The notes: generated from the letters alone by a model not told the origin. A DNA stretch of 64,000 nt from Petunia secreta (GCA_029990175.1 JARKIP010000035.1:40004001-40068000); one strand, 5' to 3'; shown: positions 11,914-22,808, numbered from the stretch's first letter. Numbers and translations: made by a program.

Positions 11914-12795
11914 GTTGTTCTTGTTGTTCTTGAAAATTTGATGAAAAACAAAAAAATTGAAAAGTTGAAAGATACAATAATTGTTGGAACTTGTTGGATT
12001 GGAACACCCATACATTTAAAATCATTGGGGTTTGTTCCATATGTGATTTGCGTTCTTTTGGTACCACAATTACATGATTTGGTGATGTATTCCAATATTT
12101 GAAGAATTGAAATCTCCAAAATTTTCAAAAACCCTAGAACTTTGCTCAAGAATAAAAATTCATTGATTGTTATTTGTTTGGGTTTAAAACCTATCGCGGA
12201 ATGTTTAGAATCATTATATACATCTTTGGGTATCATTGGAATTGAAAACAACTTGAAACCCATTGAAAAATTGAGTACAAAAGCCAAAAACCCCATTTTT
12301 TGTGAAAGCTGAGAACCGCCCAAGGCGGGCGCCCTAGGAGGCAGGCGGGCGCCCTCATAGTAGGCCAAATCTCTGAAGTTTTGGGGCAAAGCACCCTGAG
12401 ACAGGGGAAGGTGCCCATAGCTGAAGGGGTTGCCGGGTAGCCTTTTTTCGTAGGTTTTCGACTGTTATTCGCCCACAGGCTTGTTGGTTTGTGTTTCTAG
12501 GGTAATTGACCTACTCGAAAGACACTAACTTGCTAGCGCATTAGGGTATTCATGCGTAGAGGAGACTAGAATTCAAAGAAGAGTCATAGAACTCCTTTTG
12601 GCCTCAAGTGCGCACTTTAAATATCCGTCCGTACTTCGAGTCTCATTAACTCCATTCCGAACTTTAACTTGGACACACTACTTGTGATCACCTTGATTCC
12701 CAAGTTGTGAAGGCCTCGCTCTTGAGTGATCATATATTGAGTGATACACGTGAAGGAGTGACTTTTGGGAGGTTTTGTCTTTGGGTGTTGCAACA
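11914..12795 (+). other. N1 leader, right part
   Basis: Continuation of the N1 leader after SIR. It resembles the leaders of N2 (15300-16190) and N3 (20735-19690, minus): poly-A-rich text, then GC-rich GGCGGGCGCCC modules near 12310-12360, then a segment with TTAGTGTT-like words. No coding potential is evident. Confidence 0.7.
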
Positions 12796-13546
12796 ATGTC
12801 GGATGTTGATTCCAGAGATTATAGCTCATGTGGGGATGATGCGAGTTGCTATGACTCGTGTTGTGATGATGGAGACTATGGTTCCTATGATGAGGATGAT
12901 GGCCATTACTATGATGATGGAAACCATGGCTCCTATGAGGATGAAGAGGTTCACTATGATGATCGTGAGATTGATGAAGACTATGAAGCTCAAGAAGATG
13001 AATGTGTTGACCCTATGCTTCTAGTTAAGATGATGAAGATGGTGACGCTTCAAGGTACATTGATTCTACTTACTCTTCTTGTGATGAATATGAATATGTT
13101 GATAGTGGTGTACAAGGGAGTAGTGGAAGTTCTTCCATTAGTATGGGAGGAGGTGGTAGTTGTTCCATGGGAAAGAAGGAGCTTGCATCTTCTAGGTACG
13201 CTAAGCGGCTTAATGCTTCTAATTCCCATGGGAAGGGTGGAATGAGAAATGGTGTTGCTCTTACTATGATTGGGATACATCGCTCTAGTAGGAGTGGTAG
13301 GAGTAGTGCTATGGGCTATGGAACTAAGGCGAGAGGCACTTATAGGTTCCATAGTTATAATCCTTCCTCGACTTTTAACAACACTTCTCATGTTGGAAGA
13401 GTGACGGGAAGTGGAGGTTATTCTAGTGGTGTTGCCACTAGTGGAGGGATAAGGAAGTCCCAAGTTGTTGGTTTTGATAGTCGTGGGCATTCAAGTTCTT
13501 CCTTGGATGCATCTCTACAAACTTTGGTAGACGTAGTTTCGTTGTT
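12796..13546 (+). pseudogene. N1 acidic N-terminal ORF, unrecognised
   Basis: An ATG at 12796 opens MSDVDSRDYSSCGDD and a stretch of about 85 residues dominated by Asp, Glu, Tyr, Gly and Ser. A frameshift near 13040 leads to a Ser/Gly-rich segment (about 13050-13545) with YEYVDSGVQGSSGSSS and basic clusters. It occupies the gag position but has no gag core or zinc knuckle. I do not recognise the family. N3 has a different short ORF at the same place, so this part is not conserved between subfamilies. Confidence 0.55.
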
Positions 13547-13786
13547 GAGGTGGAAGGAAATGGAGGATACTTGCTTAAGATTGGTGACAGCGATGCCAAT
13601 TGCATTAGCGCTTCGTTGGTCACTAAGCTAAGGATCCCATGTGACACTTTAGAGTATCCGTATGAGTATAATGGAATTTGGGTTTCTAAGGGAGCCTTGG
13701 TGTCCATATCTCATGGGAATTATGAGAAACATGTTTGTCACGTGTATCCCATGCGGGACATTGATATATGGCTAGGTGACCCATAG
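13547..13786 (+). pseudogene. N1 retropepsin-like segment, active site lost
   Basis: The readings GYLLKIGDSDANCISASLVT, GALVSISHGNYEKHVCHV and PMRDIDIWLGDP align in order with the retropepsin of gypsy elements. The intact counterpart in N2 is SMIIDSGSCANIVS, then LSMGKYRDKIMFDVVPM, then CHLLFG. The catalytic D-S/T-G has become G-D-S-D. A TAG replaces the Trp of the usual GRPW. It is probably an inactive protease remnant kept as a structural spacer or simply decaying. Confidence 0.6.
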
Positions 13787-13816
13787 TTGCGAAACAAGAG
13801 TGTGTAATATAGTGTT

Positions 13817-14531
13817 TTGAAGGATGCGTATCTTGTGGGCATAGGACAAAGGGTTTATGACTTCGTGCCTTATCGGGCAAGAGGCCGATTGTATACTAGT
13901 ACACCTTCTTTTGCTATGCGAAGGAGCAAGGAGCAAGAACTTAATTCCATGGTTGAAAAAGTGCAAACAAGAAGTCCTACAATCACAAGAAATGGTGGGA
14001 GAAGTGCTACAAACGAGTTGACAAATGTCAACAAGGTGAACCCGAAGCCACATCCAAAGCCGAGTGGTTCACCAACGAAGAAGAAGGAGACATCAAGTGA
14101 TGAGTCTCCAAGTCCTAGATTCCGGGTCGATGTTGAAAGTTCACCTACTCCGGCTATGGGTATTCTTGGGCCTCGTCCCAATTCACCCGAATTTGAGAGA
14201 CAAAAGATTGAGAGGAGTAAGGGAGCGACCGATGACAACTCTCGAGTGGAAAAAGGAGAGGATGTGTTGAGTGATGTGAGTGGGTTGTCACCACCCCAAT
14301 CTACACCCGACTTTGGAAAAAAATGAGGGAAAAGAAAGAGGGAAAAAGAAAAATTGAGAGTGAGGACACCCCTTATTCTAACATTAACCCTTTATCTTTT
14401 TTCTTCTGCTTGTTTGAGTACTTGTGTAGGTATTCTTGGAGGCAAACCGATGCAGCCTCAACCATGTTCCATGATGGAAAGACAAGGTGAAGGTGATGCC
14501 AAATGTGAGCTACAAGGTGCAGCAGCTATTC
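13817..14531 (+). pseudogene. N1 linker and start of region X, left of the N2 insertion
   Basis: A Pro/Ser/Lys-rich linker (PTKKKETSSDESPSPRFRVD, then GPRPNSPEFERQKIERSKG) is nearly the same as in N3 at about 18900-18650. After a frameshift at about 14322 it continues with CVGILGGKPMQPQP and KCELQGAAAI. N2 interrupts the frame here. The N3 counterpart reads QCELQGGEPIQDTSSALSE, so the insertion split a continuous coding region. The reading frame resumes exactly at 26694. Confidence 0.7.
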
Positions 14532-15285
14532 TGATGTCGGGCAAATCGACGCTTTCCAACATGTACCAAGCTTGGAGGATGCAAAGGATGCAAGGGCAAG
14601 AGCTTCGGAGATGAGTCAAGCCTACTTAGGCGTTGGAGCATCGGTGCGGAGGCGGAGCCTGTAGTCAAGTTCAAGGGTCCCTCTAAAGCATGGGCCGATA
14701 CACCACACAGGCAGCGAGGCGCTCCGCCTAGGCAAAGCAGGCGCCCCGCCTGAGATACACTTGGCCCAGGCGCTCCGCCCAAGCTCCTTCACTGTTCAAC
14801 TTGGGGGGGCACCCCGCCCAACCTCTGGGCGCTCCGCCCCAATTGCTGTGAAGCAGGATTTTAAGTATTTTATGTCTATTTTGACCCTACGTGGTCTTTT
14901 AAGCTTAAAGCCTAAGTGTGGGCATTCTAGACTTTTTACTTTATGCCTAGAAGCCTCTATAAATAGCTTAGCATAGCCTCTTTCATTACTTAGCTTTGTT
15001 GAATGATGAATGAATTATGTAAAGAGTGGAACTCTTTGGGTTTATGAAGAAACCAACCTTTGTTTGGGATTTGAGTGCTTCTAGTGGATTCTAGTTGGAC
15101 AACGACCCCGCCCCGATCATTCTACTTGCGTGCTCACATTAGCTCGAGGGTAGTTGCCTAGCGTAGGTGTTCTTGACATTCTCTCGGGGTGTAACGGAAC
15201 GAGTTCTTTGTTGCTACTTGAGATTATTGATCGAGTTACGTCTCGTTCTTTATCTTGTTTACTTTCTGCGTTTTTCCCTACATCA
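14532..15285 (+). repeat. N2 5' LTR
   Basis: Matches 26035-26688, with extra sequence in the U3 part (about 14580-14700). A TATA box is at 14958-14965. Five GC-rich modules of the form GGCGCTCCGCC or GGCGCCCCGCC lie between about 14715 and 14842. Confidence 0.92.
14958..14965 (+). promoter_or_regulatory. TATA box of the N2 5' LTR
   Basis: TATAAATA, repeated at 26362-26369 in the 3' LTR, in the same relative position as the N1 box. Confidence 0.7.
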
Positions 15286-15287
15286 TT

Positions 15288-15299
15288 TGGTATCAGAGC
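15288..15299 (+). other. N2 primer binding site, tRNA-iMet type
   Basis: TGGTATCAGAGC two bases after the LTR end, identical to the SIR and N3 primer sites. Confidence 0.92.
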
Positions 15300-16196
15300 A
15301 AGGCTCGGGTTTTGTTTTTACAAACCCCCCACCCTTGTTTCTTCGTGCCTAGTATCTTCTTTTAGTTTTCTTGTTGTTGAAGTTATTAGAAAGAAGAAAA
15401 ACACAAAAAAAAAAAAAAAATAGAAAAGTGAAAAAAAATACAAAAATTATCGTAACTTTTTGGTGTGATTGATTTTTGTTATGGGTGTTATAGATTCTTG
15501 ATCCTTGTTGAAAACCCGTCGTTTGGGTACCACAATCTCGTGGTTTGGATTGGAATCAAGAGATTTGAAATTTTTAAACCCCAACATTGTTAAACCCTTC
15601 CAAAACCTTTGTTCTTGATGATTCTTGGTTGATTCTTGGGTTGGATGGTTGTTGATTGTTGATTTGATTATCAGGGTTTGTTCTTCATAGCAAAACAATC
15701 AAATAGAAATAAATTTCGTGTGATTTGGAGTTGTATAACATCGAATTTGAAGAATCGAAATCCACTTTGAACCCTTTTGAAATTCTTGTTGAAACCCCAA
15801 CTTGAAACTTTGAATCATGATTGTGCCTTGATTTTTGGTTGTTTGGGTGTGAAAATCATTGGGGTTTGAAGCTTATATCAATATTCAACTTTGGGTACCT
15901 TGGATTTGTGCAAAAAACGTTGAAATCGGATCAAATTTTGGCTTGAAATCGAGCAAAATCGGAGTTGGAAAAGCAAGGGCCCGACCCTCAGGCGCTCCGC
16001 CCAGCCCTAGGGCGCCCCGCCTGACCCTCCCCCACTGTTGAAAACGTGAGGCGCTCCGCCTCAACTAGGGGCGCTCCGCCCAGGTACTGAAGTTGTTGGA
16101 TTTGGTAGTTATCCTTAGGTTTTTCCAATTTCTTTGTTGTTTAAACTCTAATTAGTGCTTATCTAAGTAACTTCCCTACTTAATTAGCACTAATCC
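15300..16196 (+). other. N2 leader
   Basis: Non-coding leader of about 900 bases with a poly-A run at about 15404-15420. Four palindromic GC-rich modules lie at about 15990-16082. It ends abruptly at about 16197, where inverted X sequence begins. By comparison with N1 and N3, the last part of the leader and the start of gag are missing. Confidence 0.7.
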
Positions 16197-16408
16197 TTAG
16201 TCCGATACAAGTCATTACCACTAATGAGGATTCCTTCAAATAATGGATTGCTAAAAACATGCATCTCACTATCATGATCAAGCATAGACAAGTTATCAAG
16301 ACTAGGTTCACTTGAGGAGTCATCATAGACAACCTTGTCCAATTCATGCAATTTGGACTCCTCAAGGTCAATTCCATCTTTACCACAACCACAATCACAA
16401 TCACAAGA
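16197..16408 (-). pseudogene. Inverted fragment of region X, probably from N4
   Basis: Read on the minus strand it gives HELDKVVYDDSSSEPSLDN, then MHVFSNPLFEGILISGNDLY. This matches the N2 copy at about 24975-25130 (HELDKVVYDDSSS, then NPLFEGILISSNDLYRT). It is in the opposite orientation to the rest of N4 (21394-22082) and abuts the N3 LTR. The break lies just after the LYRT reading. Confidence 0.75.
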
Positions 16409-17164
16409 TGATACGGGGTAGATATGCGGAAGCAATAAACTATGATGCAGAAGCAACAATCACAAGATAACAAGAAAGTAAGGGACGGGGAAGAACAGAA
16501 ATAGAAGAAAAGAATGGATAAACGATTCAAACCATGAATTGAATATCCGAGAGAGGAAAGGAAACTCGAACCATACAAGAATCCGTACTAGTGACGAATC
16601 TCCATAGGTCCCAAGCAAGAGATAATCCGAAGCTTCAAGCTTCTACAAAGAAGAAGGCCTTGCCTCTCTTTTTCTAAGTCTATTCTTCAAATCTAACAAG
16701 CTAATGAAATAAATGACTAAGTGTGGTATTTATAGGTTCACCACACTTCTAAATGAAATGTCTAAATAACCCCTAAGTCTAGTCAAAACAATACAAGTCA
16801 CGTAGGGCTATAGTTGGAATTACACCACAAAGTAGTAGGAATCCCGTTAAGGCCACAGCAGTGGGAGGCGCCCGCCTCAAGAAGGGAGGCGCTCCACCTC
16901 ACAAAGTCCAGAGAGTGATGTTGCAGTAGGCGGTCCGCCTAGTGCATGGGGCGGTCCGCCTCTGCCTGGGAGGTATGGATACGGCTCAAAATGGACTCTA
17001 AGTGTTCCTCCTTGGTCCGTTGTCGGCCCTCCCTCAATTGTGCTCAAGTCCATGACTCCAAATCACTCTCGAACCCTCCTCCAGAGCCCTTGCCTTGGAT
17101 CCTTTGTGCCCTTCACGCTTGGCTCTTGATGGTTGACGTTTTAGCTCAATTTTCCCCGCATCAT
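16409..17164 (-). repeat. N3 3' LTR
   Basis: 756 bp with plus-strand termini TGATACGGGG and CCGCATCA. A TATA box (minus strand) is at 16727-16734. GC-rich modules (GGCGCCCGCC, GGCGGTCCGCC twice) lie at about 16866-16970. Confidence 0.9.
16727..16734 (-). promoter_or_regulatory. TATA box of the N3 3' LTR
   Basis: TATAAATA on the minus strand, repeated at 21023-21030 in the 5' LTR. Confidence 0.65.
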
Positions 17165-17200
17165 TCTCCCCTTCTTGAAAGGATTTCGTCCTCGAAATCA
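17165..17200 (-). other. N3 polypurine tract and adjoining palindrome
   Basis: On the minus strand the palindrome GATTTCGAGGACGAAATC (17200-17183) is followed by TTCAAGAAGGGGAGAA at the LTR edge. The same pair precedes the 3' LTRs of N1, N2 and N4. Confidence 0.8.
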
Positions 17201-17245
17201 AACCATCAAGCCTACATTCAAAACAAGCACAAACAAAGCTACCCA

Positions 17246-19083
17246 CTACAAGAGTAGGTTAGTGCATAAAGTGTGGGAAAACACACTCTTATGATAGAGC
17301 CAAGCATCAATACCAATATAAAAGCTCAAGTCTCCCAAGGAAACAACAAGTGCTTGACTCAAAAAGAAAGTACATCCAACACAAGAACAAGCAAAGAGAT
17401 CAATAGGACATGGAACATGCAAGATGTAGCAATCAACTTCCCCATGACCCCTAAGCTCATGACCAACACACCAAGCCTTCAAATCAATACTATCACAATG
17501 TGACGCATTGGCTTTGGCATGCTCAACACTCAAGGTGTGATAAACATATGGGATGGAGTAAGCAACATAATTCAAATGACAACTAACATCAAATACTCCA
17601 CTCCCCTTCTTGAAAGCACTCTTACACACACCAAGAGTGACTTCCTCGCCCTCAAACCCACCTCTAAGACAATCTCCCTCACTAGACAAACTATCAAGGA
17701 AAGCTTCCATAATGGCTTCTTCATCATTATAGCCAACACAATCATGTTTAGGACTACTAGAAGATGGACAAACACAATCAATTCCAAGACCATTCGTCTC
17801 ACTAATCATTTCAAACAATGGATTGTCTATAGAGTTAAACCTTTCAAACCATGGAGGGTCAAGTTCACACTCTTCATACACACTTGAGGAGTCATCAAAA
17901 ATAAGTCTATTCATCCCATCCACTAGGGACTCCTCAAGGTCACTACCATCTTAACTACAACACATAGGTCCACCATTATCAAGCAATTCGTCAAGGGAAA
18001 GGATAGGGTATTCATTCAAGTCGTCTTCCCCTTTATCAAAAATTGGTGGTGTTTATAGCAAAGGTCACAATCAAGGTCAACTACATAATCTTCACTAAAG
18101 AGAGGTTCAATGAAAATTGAGCTCACATCATGATGTGGCTTATCATTCCTCTCAACTAGTGGTTCACAATCACACATAAGTTTACCATTTGGCTTCACAC
18201 TAGTTGCAAACACATTGTAATCACATATATTATCAACTAGTATAGAGGTCTCACAAACACTCTCACATAACAAGGAAGCAACATGTTGAAGAGAAGAACT
18301 TTCACATAACTTTGAATGGCCATCTAGCTCACTCAATGCACTTGAAGTGTCTTGAATTGGCTCTCCACCTTGAAGCTCACATTGAAGGTTTGCTTCACCT
18401 TGTCCTTCTATTTTGGAAGATGATTGAGGCTCCAATGGCTTGCCTCCAAGATTTCCTACACAAGAAGTCACACAAGTAGAAGAAAAAGATAAAGGGTTAG
18501 GGTTAGAATAAGGGGTGTCCTCACTCTTTACAATTCTTTTTCCCTCTTTCTTTTCCCTCATTTCCTTTTCAAGGTCGGGTGCAGATTCGGGTGGTGACAT
18601 CCCACTCACATCACTCATCACATCCTCTCCTTTTTCCTCTCGAGGAATGTCACCGGTCACTCCCTTACTCCTCTCAATCTTTTGTCTCTCAAATTCGGGT
18701 GAGTTGGGACGAGGCCCAAGAACACCCATAGCCGGAGTAGGTGGACTTTTAACATCAACCCGGAATCTAGGACTAAGAGACTCATCACTTAAGGTCTCTT
18801 TCTTCTTTGTTGGTGAACCACTTTGCTTTAGAGCTTGTGGTTTGGGGTTCACCTTGTTGACACATGTCAACTCTCTTGTTGCACTAGTCCCACCATTGCT
18901 TGAGATTGTAGGAGTTCTCTTCAATGGTGTCCCACTACTTCTCATGTTCGTAGGACTTCTTGTTTGCACTCTTTCAGTCATAGGGCTTCTCCTCAATGGC
19001 GTCCCTCCATTTCTCATGTTCATGGGCTTGCTTGGTTGTACTTCTTCTTTCCTAAGAGAATTGTATCTTCCCTTGTGCTTTAA
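17246..19083 (-). pseudogene. N3 linker and region X, unrecognised protein
   Basis: The main reading is 19086-18016, then after a frameshift and a stop (near 17955) 17923-17246. It starts with a basic Pro/Ser linker (RTPTISSNGG, then PTKKKETLSDESLSPRFRVD), then an acidic part (KPHHDVSSIFIEPLFSED). The conserved C-terminal block reads AFKKGSGVFDVSCHLNY, HTLSVEHAKANASHC, LKAWCVGHELRGHGEVDCY, and GIDAWLYHKSVF near the end. The same motifs occur in order in N1, N2 and N4. I do not recognise the family. A stretch around FFLSQALVVSLGDLSFYIGI is hydrophobic but contains Asp. Confidence 0.65.
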
Positions 19084-19685
19084 CATGGTAGCCCATCAAA
19101 GAATTTGTCGAGCTTGAAGGGCCTATTGAAAAGCCAAGGCTTTCCCAACATAACATCACTTCCCACTAAAGGGCCTGCTTTGCACTCCACTTCTTCTTCA
19201 AAGTTCCTTTATGAAATAACTACCCTAGCCATTCCATCAACACAAGGTATTCCCAACCTTCTCACTACAAGGTGGCTAATCCAACTTGCTTCACCATCAT
19301 CCACTTGAAGCACATACCCATGATTCCCATTAAAGCTCACTATGAATTGACACCAATCTCTTTTACTCATGAGTTCATCCATGTAACGCCCTTTACACAT
19401 CCCCTCAATAGTACCTTCACTAATTGGGTACTTCCTAATTTCACCACTACTAGCAACACCATAACACATAGTGCGACTCATGGCATCTCTTCCCTCGGCC
19501 TCATTCTCTTCCATCTCATCCTCCACGTGTTGGAGTCGAGTGTCTATTGCCTCTATGTGAGCCAAAATTGGAAGGTAGGCCTCAACTAACTCCCTCTCAC
19601 TCAAACACTTCTCACCACACCTACTTCCCTCCAAACCTCCCTTATGGCTCCTTGTACCTGCAAAAGACATTTTAAGAAAGCGCAA
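19084..19685 (-). pseudogene. N3 short ORF with decayed retropepsin-like end
   Basis: Starts MRFLKMSFAGTRSHKGG, has a short helical acidic segment (HIEAIDTRLQHVEDEMEENE), then GYVLQVDDGEASWISHLVVR. After a stop at 19209 it continues in frame to SDVMLGKPWLFNR. The last two parts align with the retropepsin start and the LLGRPW end in N2. The catalytic triplet reads D-D-G instead of D-S/T-G. There is no zinc knuckle and no gag core. It takes the place of gag-protease upstream of the linker. Confidence 0.55.
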
Positions 19686-20735
19686 AGGTTAGTATAAACA
19701 ACCTCACTTGCTCTCCCTTACCTTTGGTGGTGGCTCTCAACACTCTTTTAGGGTGCACACTCCCAAACCCCCAACCAAAGATGCCCTTATCTCTTTTAGG
19801 AATCACAATGGTAAGATCAATCAACTAGTATATCCAAGTAAAAGTTCGGAGTGGAGTTGATGCGACTCGATGTACGGAAGCTAATTTAGTGCGCACTTGA
19901 AGCAAGCAAATTCTACGACTTTAAGTAAAGACTTCAAGACACACAAACAACCTAAGAGATCAAATATTAGTGTTAACAAAGTAGGACTAATACCTTAGGA
20001 ACACTAACCAAGAAGTTCGGAAGCAAGGAACAAGCGAAAACCTACAAGGAAACTACCCGAAAAAGGCTTCAGGTGTGAGGCCCTCCGCCCAGAAATTGAG
20101 GCCCTCCGCCTCTTCAGAGTATGCGGCCGCCCTGCACAAAGTAGCAGCGGGTAGGCGGTCCGCATCTTGAGCTAGGCGCTCCGCCTCCCAAAAATCCAGA
20201 GAGCTCACCAAGTTGAGGCGCTCCGCCTTTATGCTTAGGCGCTCCGCCTTCTTTAATTTTCAGCACAGTTCAACAACGTGTTTTTCGACTTTAACACCCA
20301 AAAATCCAACAAATCTAACGTTGTTTTAGCAATCCGAAGGTACCCAAATGTTGTTTCAATCACAAAGACCAAACCCCAACAACTTTTATCAAACCCCAAT
20401 AAAAAACAAGCAATCCACCATGTTCATCAATTTTCAAGCTAGGGTTTCAACTTTTCAAATTTTCAAAGGGTTTCAAATTTTCAAATTTTGTGATTCAACT
20501 TCAAATCAAGTGTTTAGGGTAGCAAAAGAATGGGTTTCCAACAAGGAACAAACCCCAATAACTTCTATAACAAGAATCAATCAAATGAACAAGAAATGCC
20601 CAATTTTTGGTGTTTTTCAATTTTTTTTTTGTGTTTCCTTCTTTTCTTCAAGAACAAGAACAACAATAACAATAAACTAAACTAAAGATAGGATGAACAA
20701 GGATCGAGGGTTTGTAAGAATAAATCCCGAGCCCT
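19686..20735 (-). other. N3 leader
   Basis: Non-coding. It holds about six GC-rich modules (GGCCCTCCGCC, GGCGGTCCGC, GGCGCTCCGCC) at about 20075-20255. The A/T-rich 20280-20690 part resembles the leaders of N1 and N2. Confidence 0.65.
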
Positions 20736-20747
20736 GCTCTGATACCA
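20736..20747 (-). other. N3 primer binding site, tRNA-iMet type
   Basis: TGGTATCAGAGC on the minus strand, three bases from the 5' LTR. Confidence 0.9.
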
Positions 20748-20750
20748 AGA

Positions 20751-21393
20751 TAATATGGGGTAGATATGCGGAAGCAATAAACTAAGATGCGGAAACAACA
20801 ATCACAAGATAACAAGAAAGTAAGGGATGGGGAAGAACAGAAATAGAAGAAAAGAATGGATAAACGATTCAAACCATGAATTAAATATCCGAGAGAGGAA
20901 GGGAAACTCGAACCATACAAGAATCCGTACTAGTGACGAATCTCCATAGGTCCCAAGCAAGAGATAATCCGAAGCTATTCTTAAAATCTAAACAAGCTAA
21001 TGAAATAAATGACTAAGTGTGGTATTTATAGGTTCACCACACTTCTAAATGAAATGTCTAAATAACCCCTAAGTCTAGTCAAAACAATACAAGTCACTTA
21101 GGGCTATAGTTGGAATTACACCACAAAGTAGTAGGAATCTCGTTAAGGCCACAGCAGTCAAGAAGGGAGGCGCTCAACCTCACAAAGTCCAGAGAGTGAT
21201 GTTGCAGTAGGCGGTGTGATGTTGCAGTAGGCGGTCCGCCTAGTGCATGGGTCGGTCCGCCTCTGCCTGGGAGGTATGGATACGGCTCAAAATGGACTTT
21301 AAGTGTTCCTCCTTGGTCCGTAGTCGGCCCTCCCTTAATTGTGCTCAAGTCCATGACTCCAAATCACTCTCGAGCCCTTGCCTTGGATCCTTT
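20751..21393 (-). repeat. N3 5' LTR, outer end missing
   Basis: Matches 16409-17164 but has a deletion near 20975, small changes near 21150-21215 including a local duplication of TGATGTTGCAGTAGGCGGT, and stops at about 21393. About 54 bases of the LTR are absent. The first dinucleotide after the primer side reads TA where the other LTR has TG. Confidence 0.85.
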
Positions 21394-22082
21394 GGGTGAG
21401 GAAGATGGTTCTTTGAGTGACCCTACTATTTCTTGTTGGGGTTATGATGAAGAAGAGTCCATCATCAATGCCTTCCTTGAGAGCTTGACTTTTGAGGAGG
21501 GTTGCCTAGTTGATGAAATGGGAGGGGGAAGAGGAATCCTTTGGTGTGAGTAAGTATGCTCTAAAGAAGGGGAGTGGAGTGCTTGATCCTACTTGTAGGT
21601 TGGGCTATTTGATTCACTCCACTCCACATGTTGATCACACCTCGAGGATAGATTGGTGTGTTGATCTTGAGCTTAAGGTTCAAGGGGATTTTGGTAGCTT
21701 GATCTTGCATTTCCCATGTCCCCATAACCTATTTGCTCATTATTTTGTTGAGTGCATGTTGATCTTTAACCAAGTACTTATGGTTCTCTTTGGAGACATG
21801 ATATTTATGATTCTTATTGATGCTTGGTTATATCACAAGAGTGTGTTTTCCACACTTCTTGCACTAACCTGCTTCAAAGTAGGATGTTTGCTTGTGTTTT
21901 CTTGTCGTTGCTTGTAGGTTCTAAGCTCCATGCTAAGGTGAGGGAGATCTTGGAAGAAGCCTATGTCAAAGTGACGATCAAGAAGGACAAAAAGGACAGT
22001 CTTGGTCACTCCGAGGAGTTGATGATGCCATGAGAGACCACTCCTTGATTTCGAGGACGAAATCTTCTCAAGAAGGGGAGGA
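21394..22082 (+). pseudogene. N4 C-terminal part of region X
   Basis: Plus-strand readings DGSLSDPTISCWGYDEEESI, then after a frameshift near 21520 KYALKKGSGVLDPTCRLGYL, VQGDFGSLILHFPCPHNLFA and IDAWLYHKSVFSTLLAL. They correspond to the C-terminal half of X in N2 (25360-25823). The 5' half of N4 is missing apart from the inverted fragment at 16197-16408. The palindrome at 22047-22064 and the purine tract at 22070-22082 lead into the N4 3' LTR. Confidence 0.75.
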
Positions 22083-22808
22083 TGATGCGGGGCAATTCGA
22101 GCAACCATCCAAAAGCACCATCCAAGGCCAAGGAAGAGCACTTCAAGGTCATGCATTGGAACGCCATGGAAAGAAGAGCATCCGAGACACATTTTGAGGT
22201 GTTTCAAGAAGCTTCAGGAAGAGGCGGACCGCCTACGGATGGAGGCGGACCGCCTAGTGAATGCATGCTCTCTGGATTGTAAGAGGCGGACCAAGAGGCA
22301 GAGCGCCTAAGGGTGTTGAGGCGGGCGCCTAGTGTGTTGAGGCGGGCGCCTACTCCCTGCTATTGTTTGACGGGAATTTGACTTAAGTTACTATGTAATT
22401 CCTATTATGCCCCTACGTGGCTTATAACTTTAGAACCTACTTGAGGGTACTTTAGGTCTTTCATTAATGTCTAGGAAAGGCCTATAGATACTCCATTAGC
22501 TTTACATTTTCCTTAGTTAGCTATTATGAAGAATGATTGAATGACAATGTTCAAGAGTGGATTCTCTTAGAATGAAAAGCTTTTTGAGTTGGTTTGAGTT
22601 TACTAGTGGATTCTAGTTGACCCCCAAACCCCCCGATCATTCTACTTGCAAGGCCGTTGTCGTCTCGAGGGTAGTTGCATAGTGAAGGTCCTCCTTGATG
22701 CCGATACGAGGGTATCTCGGGACAAGTTCCCCGGGGTTACTTCGTAGGGAGTTCGAGTAGTGTCTCGCTCTCTTATCTTTATTTTCGTGTTTAGTTTGAC
22801 CCTTATCA
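22083..22808 (+). repeat. N4 3' LTR
   Basis: 726 bp from TGATGCGGGGCAATTC to CCCTTATCA. A purine tract precedes it. The sequence after it, starting TACAT, is the N2 gag frame, so N4 had inserted in N2 gag. It contains GGCGGACCGCC twice and GGCGGGCGCC twice (about 22223-22350) and a degenerate TATA (CTATAGATA) near 22482. No 5' LTR copy is left in the window. Confidence 0.8.

Larger units (their letters stand above)
16409..21393 (-). mobile_element. N3: minus-strand member of the N family, 5' LTR truncated
   Basis: The 3' LTR is 16409-17164 and the 5' LTR is 20751-21393. The 5' LTR lacks about 54 bases at its outer end and has internal deletions. The primer site (20736-20747) and purine tract (17165-17180) both read on the minus strand. 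The interior codes for a short protease-like ORF, the linker and region X. The missing LTR end and missing target duplication show that a later deletion or inversion breakpoint passed through it at about 21394. Confidence 0.87.

Noticed and set aside
16946..17257. Plus-strand ORF in the N3 3' LTR
   Set aside because: It is antisense to the LTR and is not kept in the 5' LTR copy.
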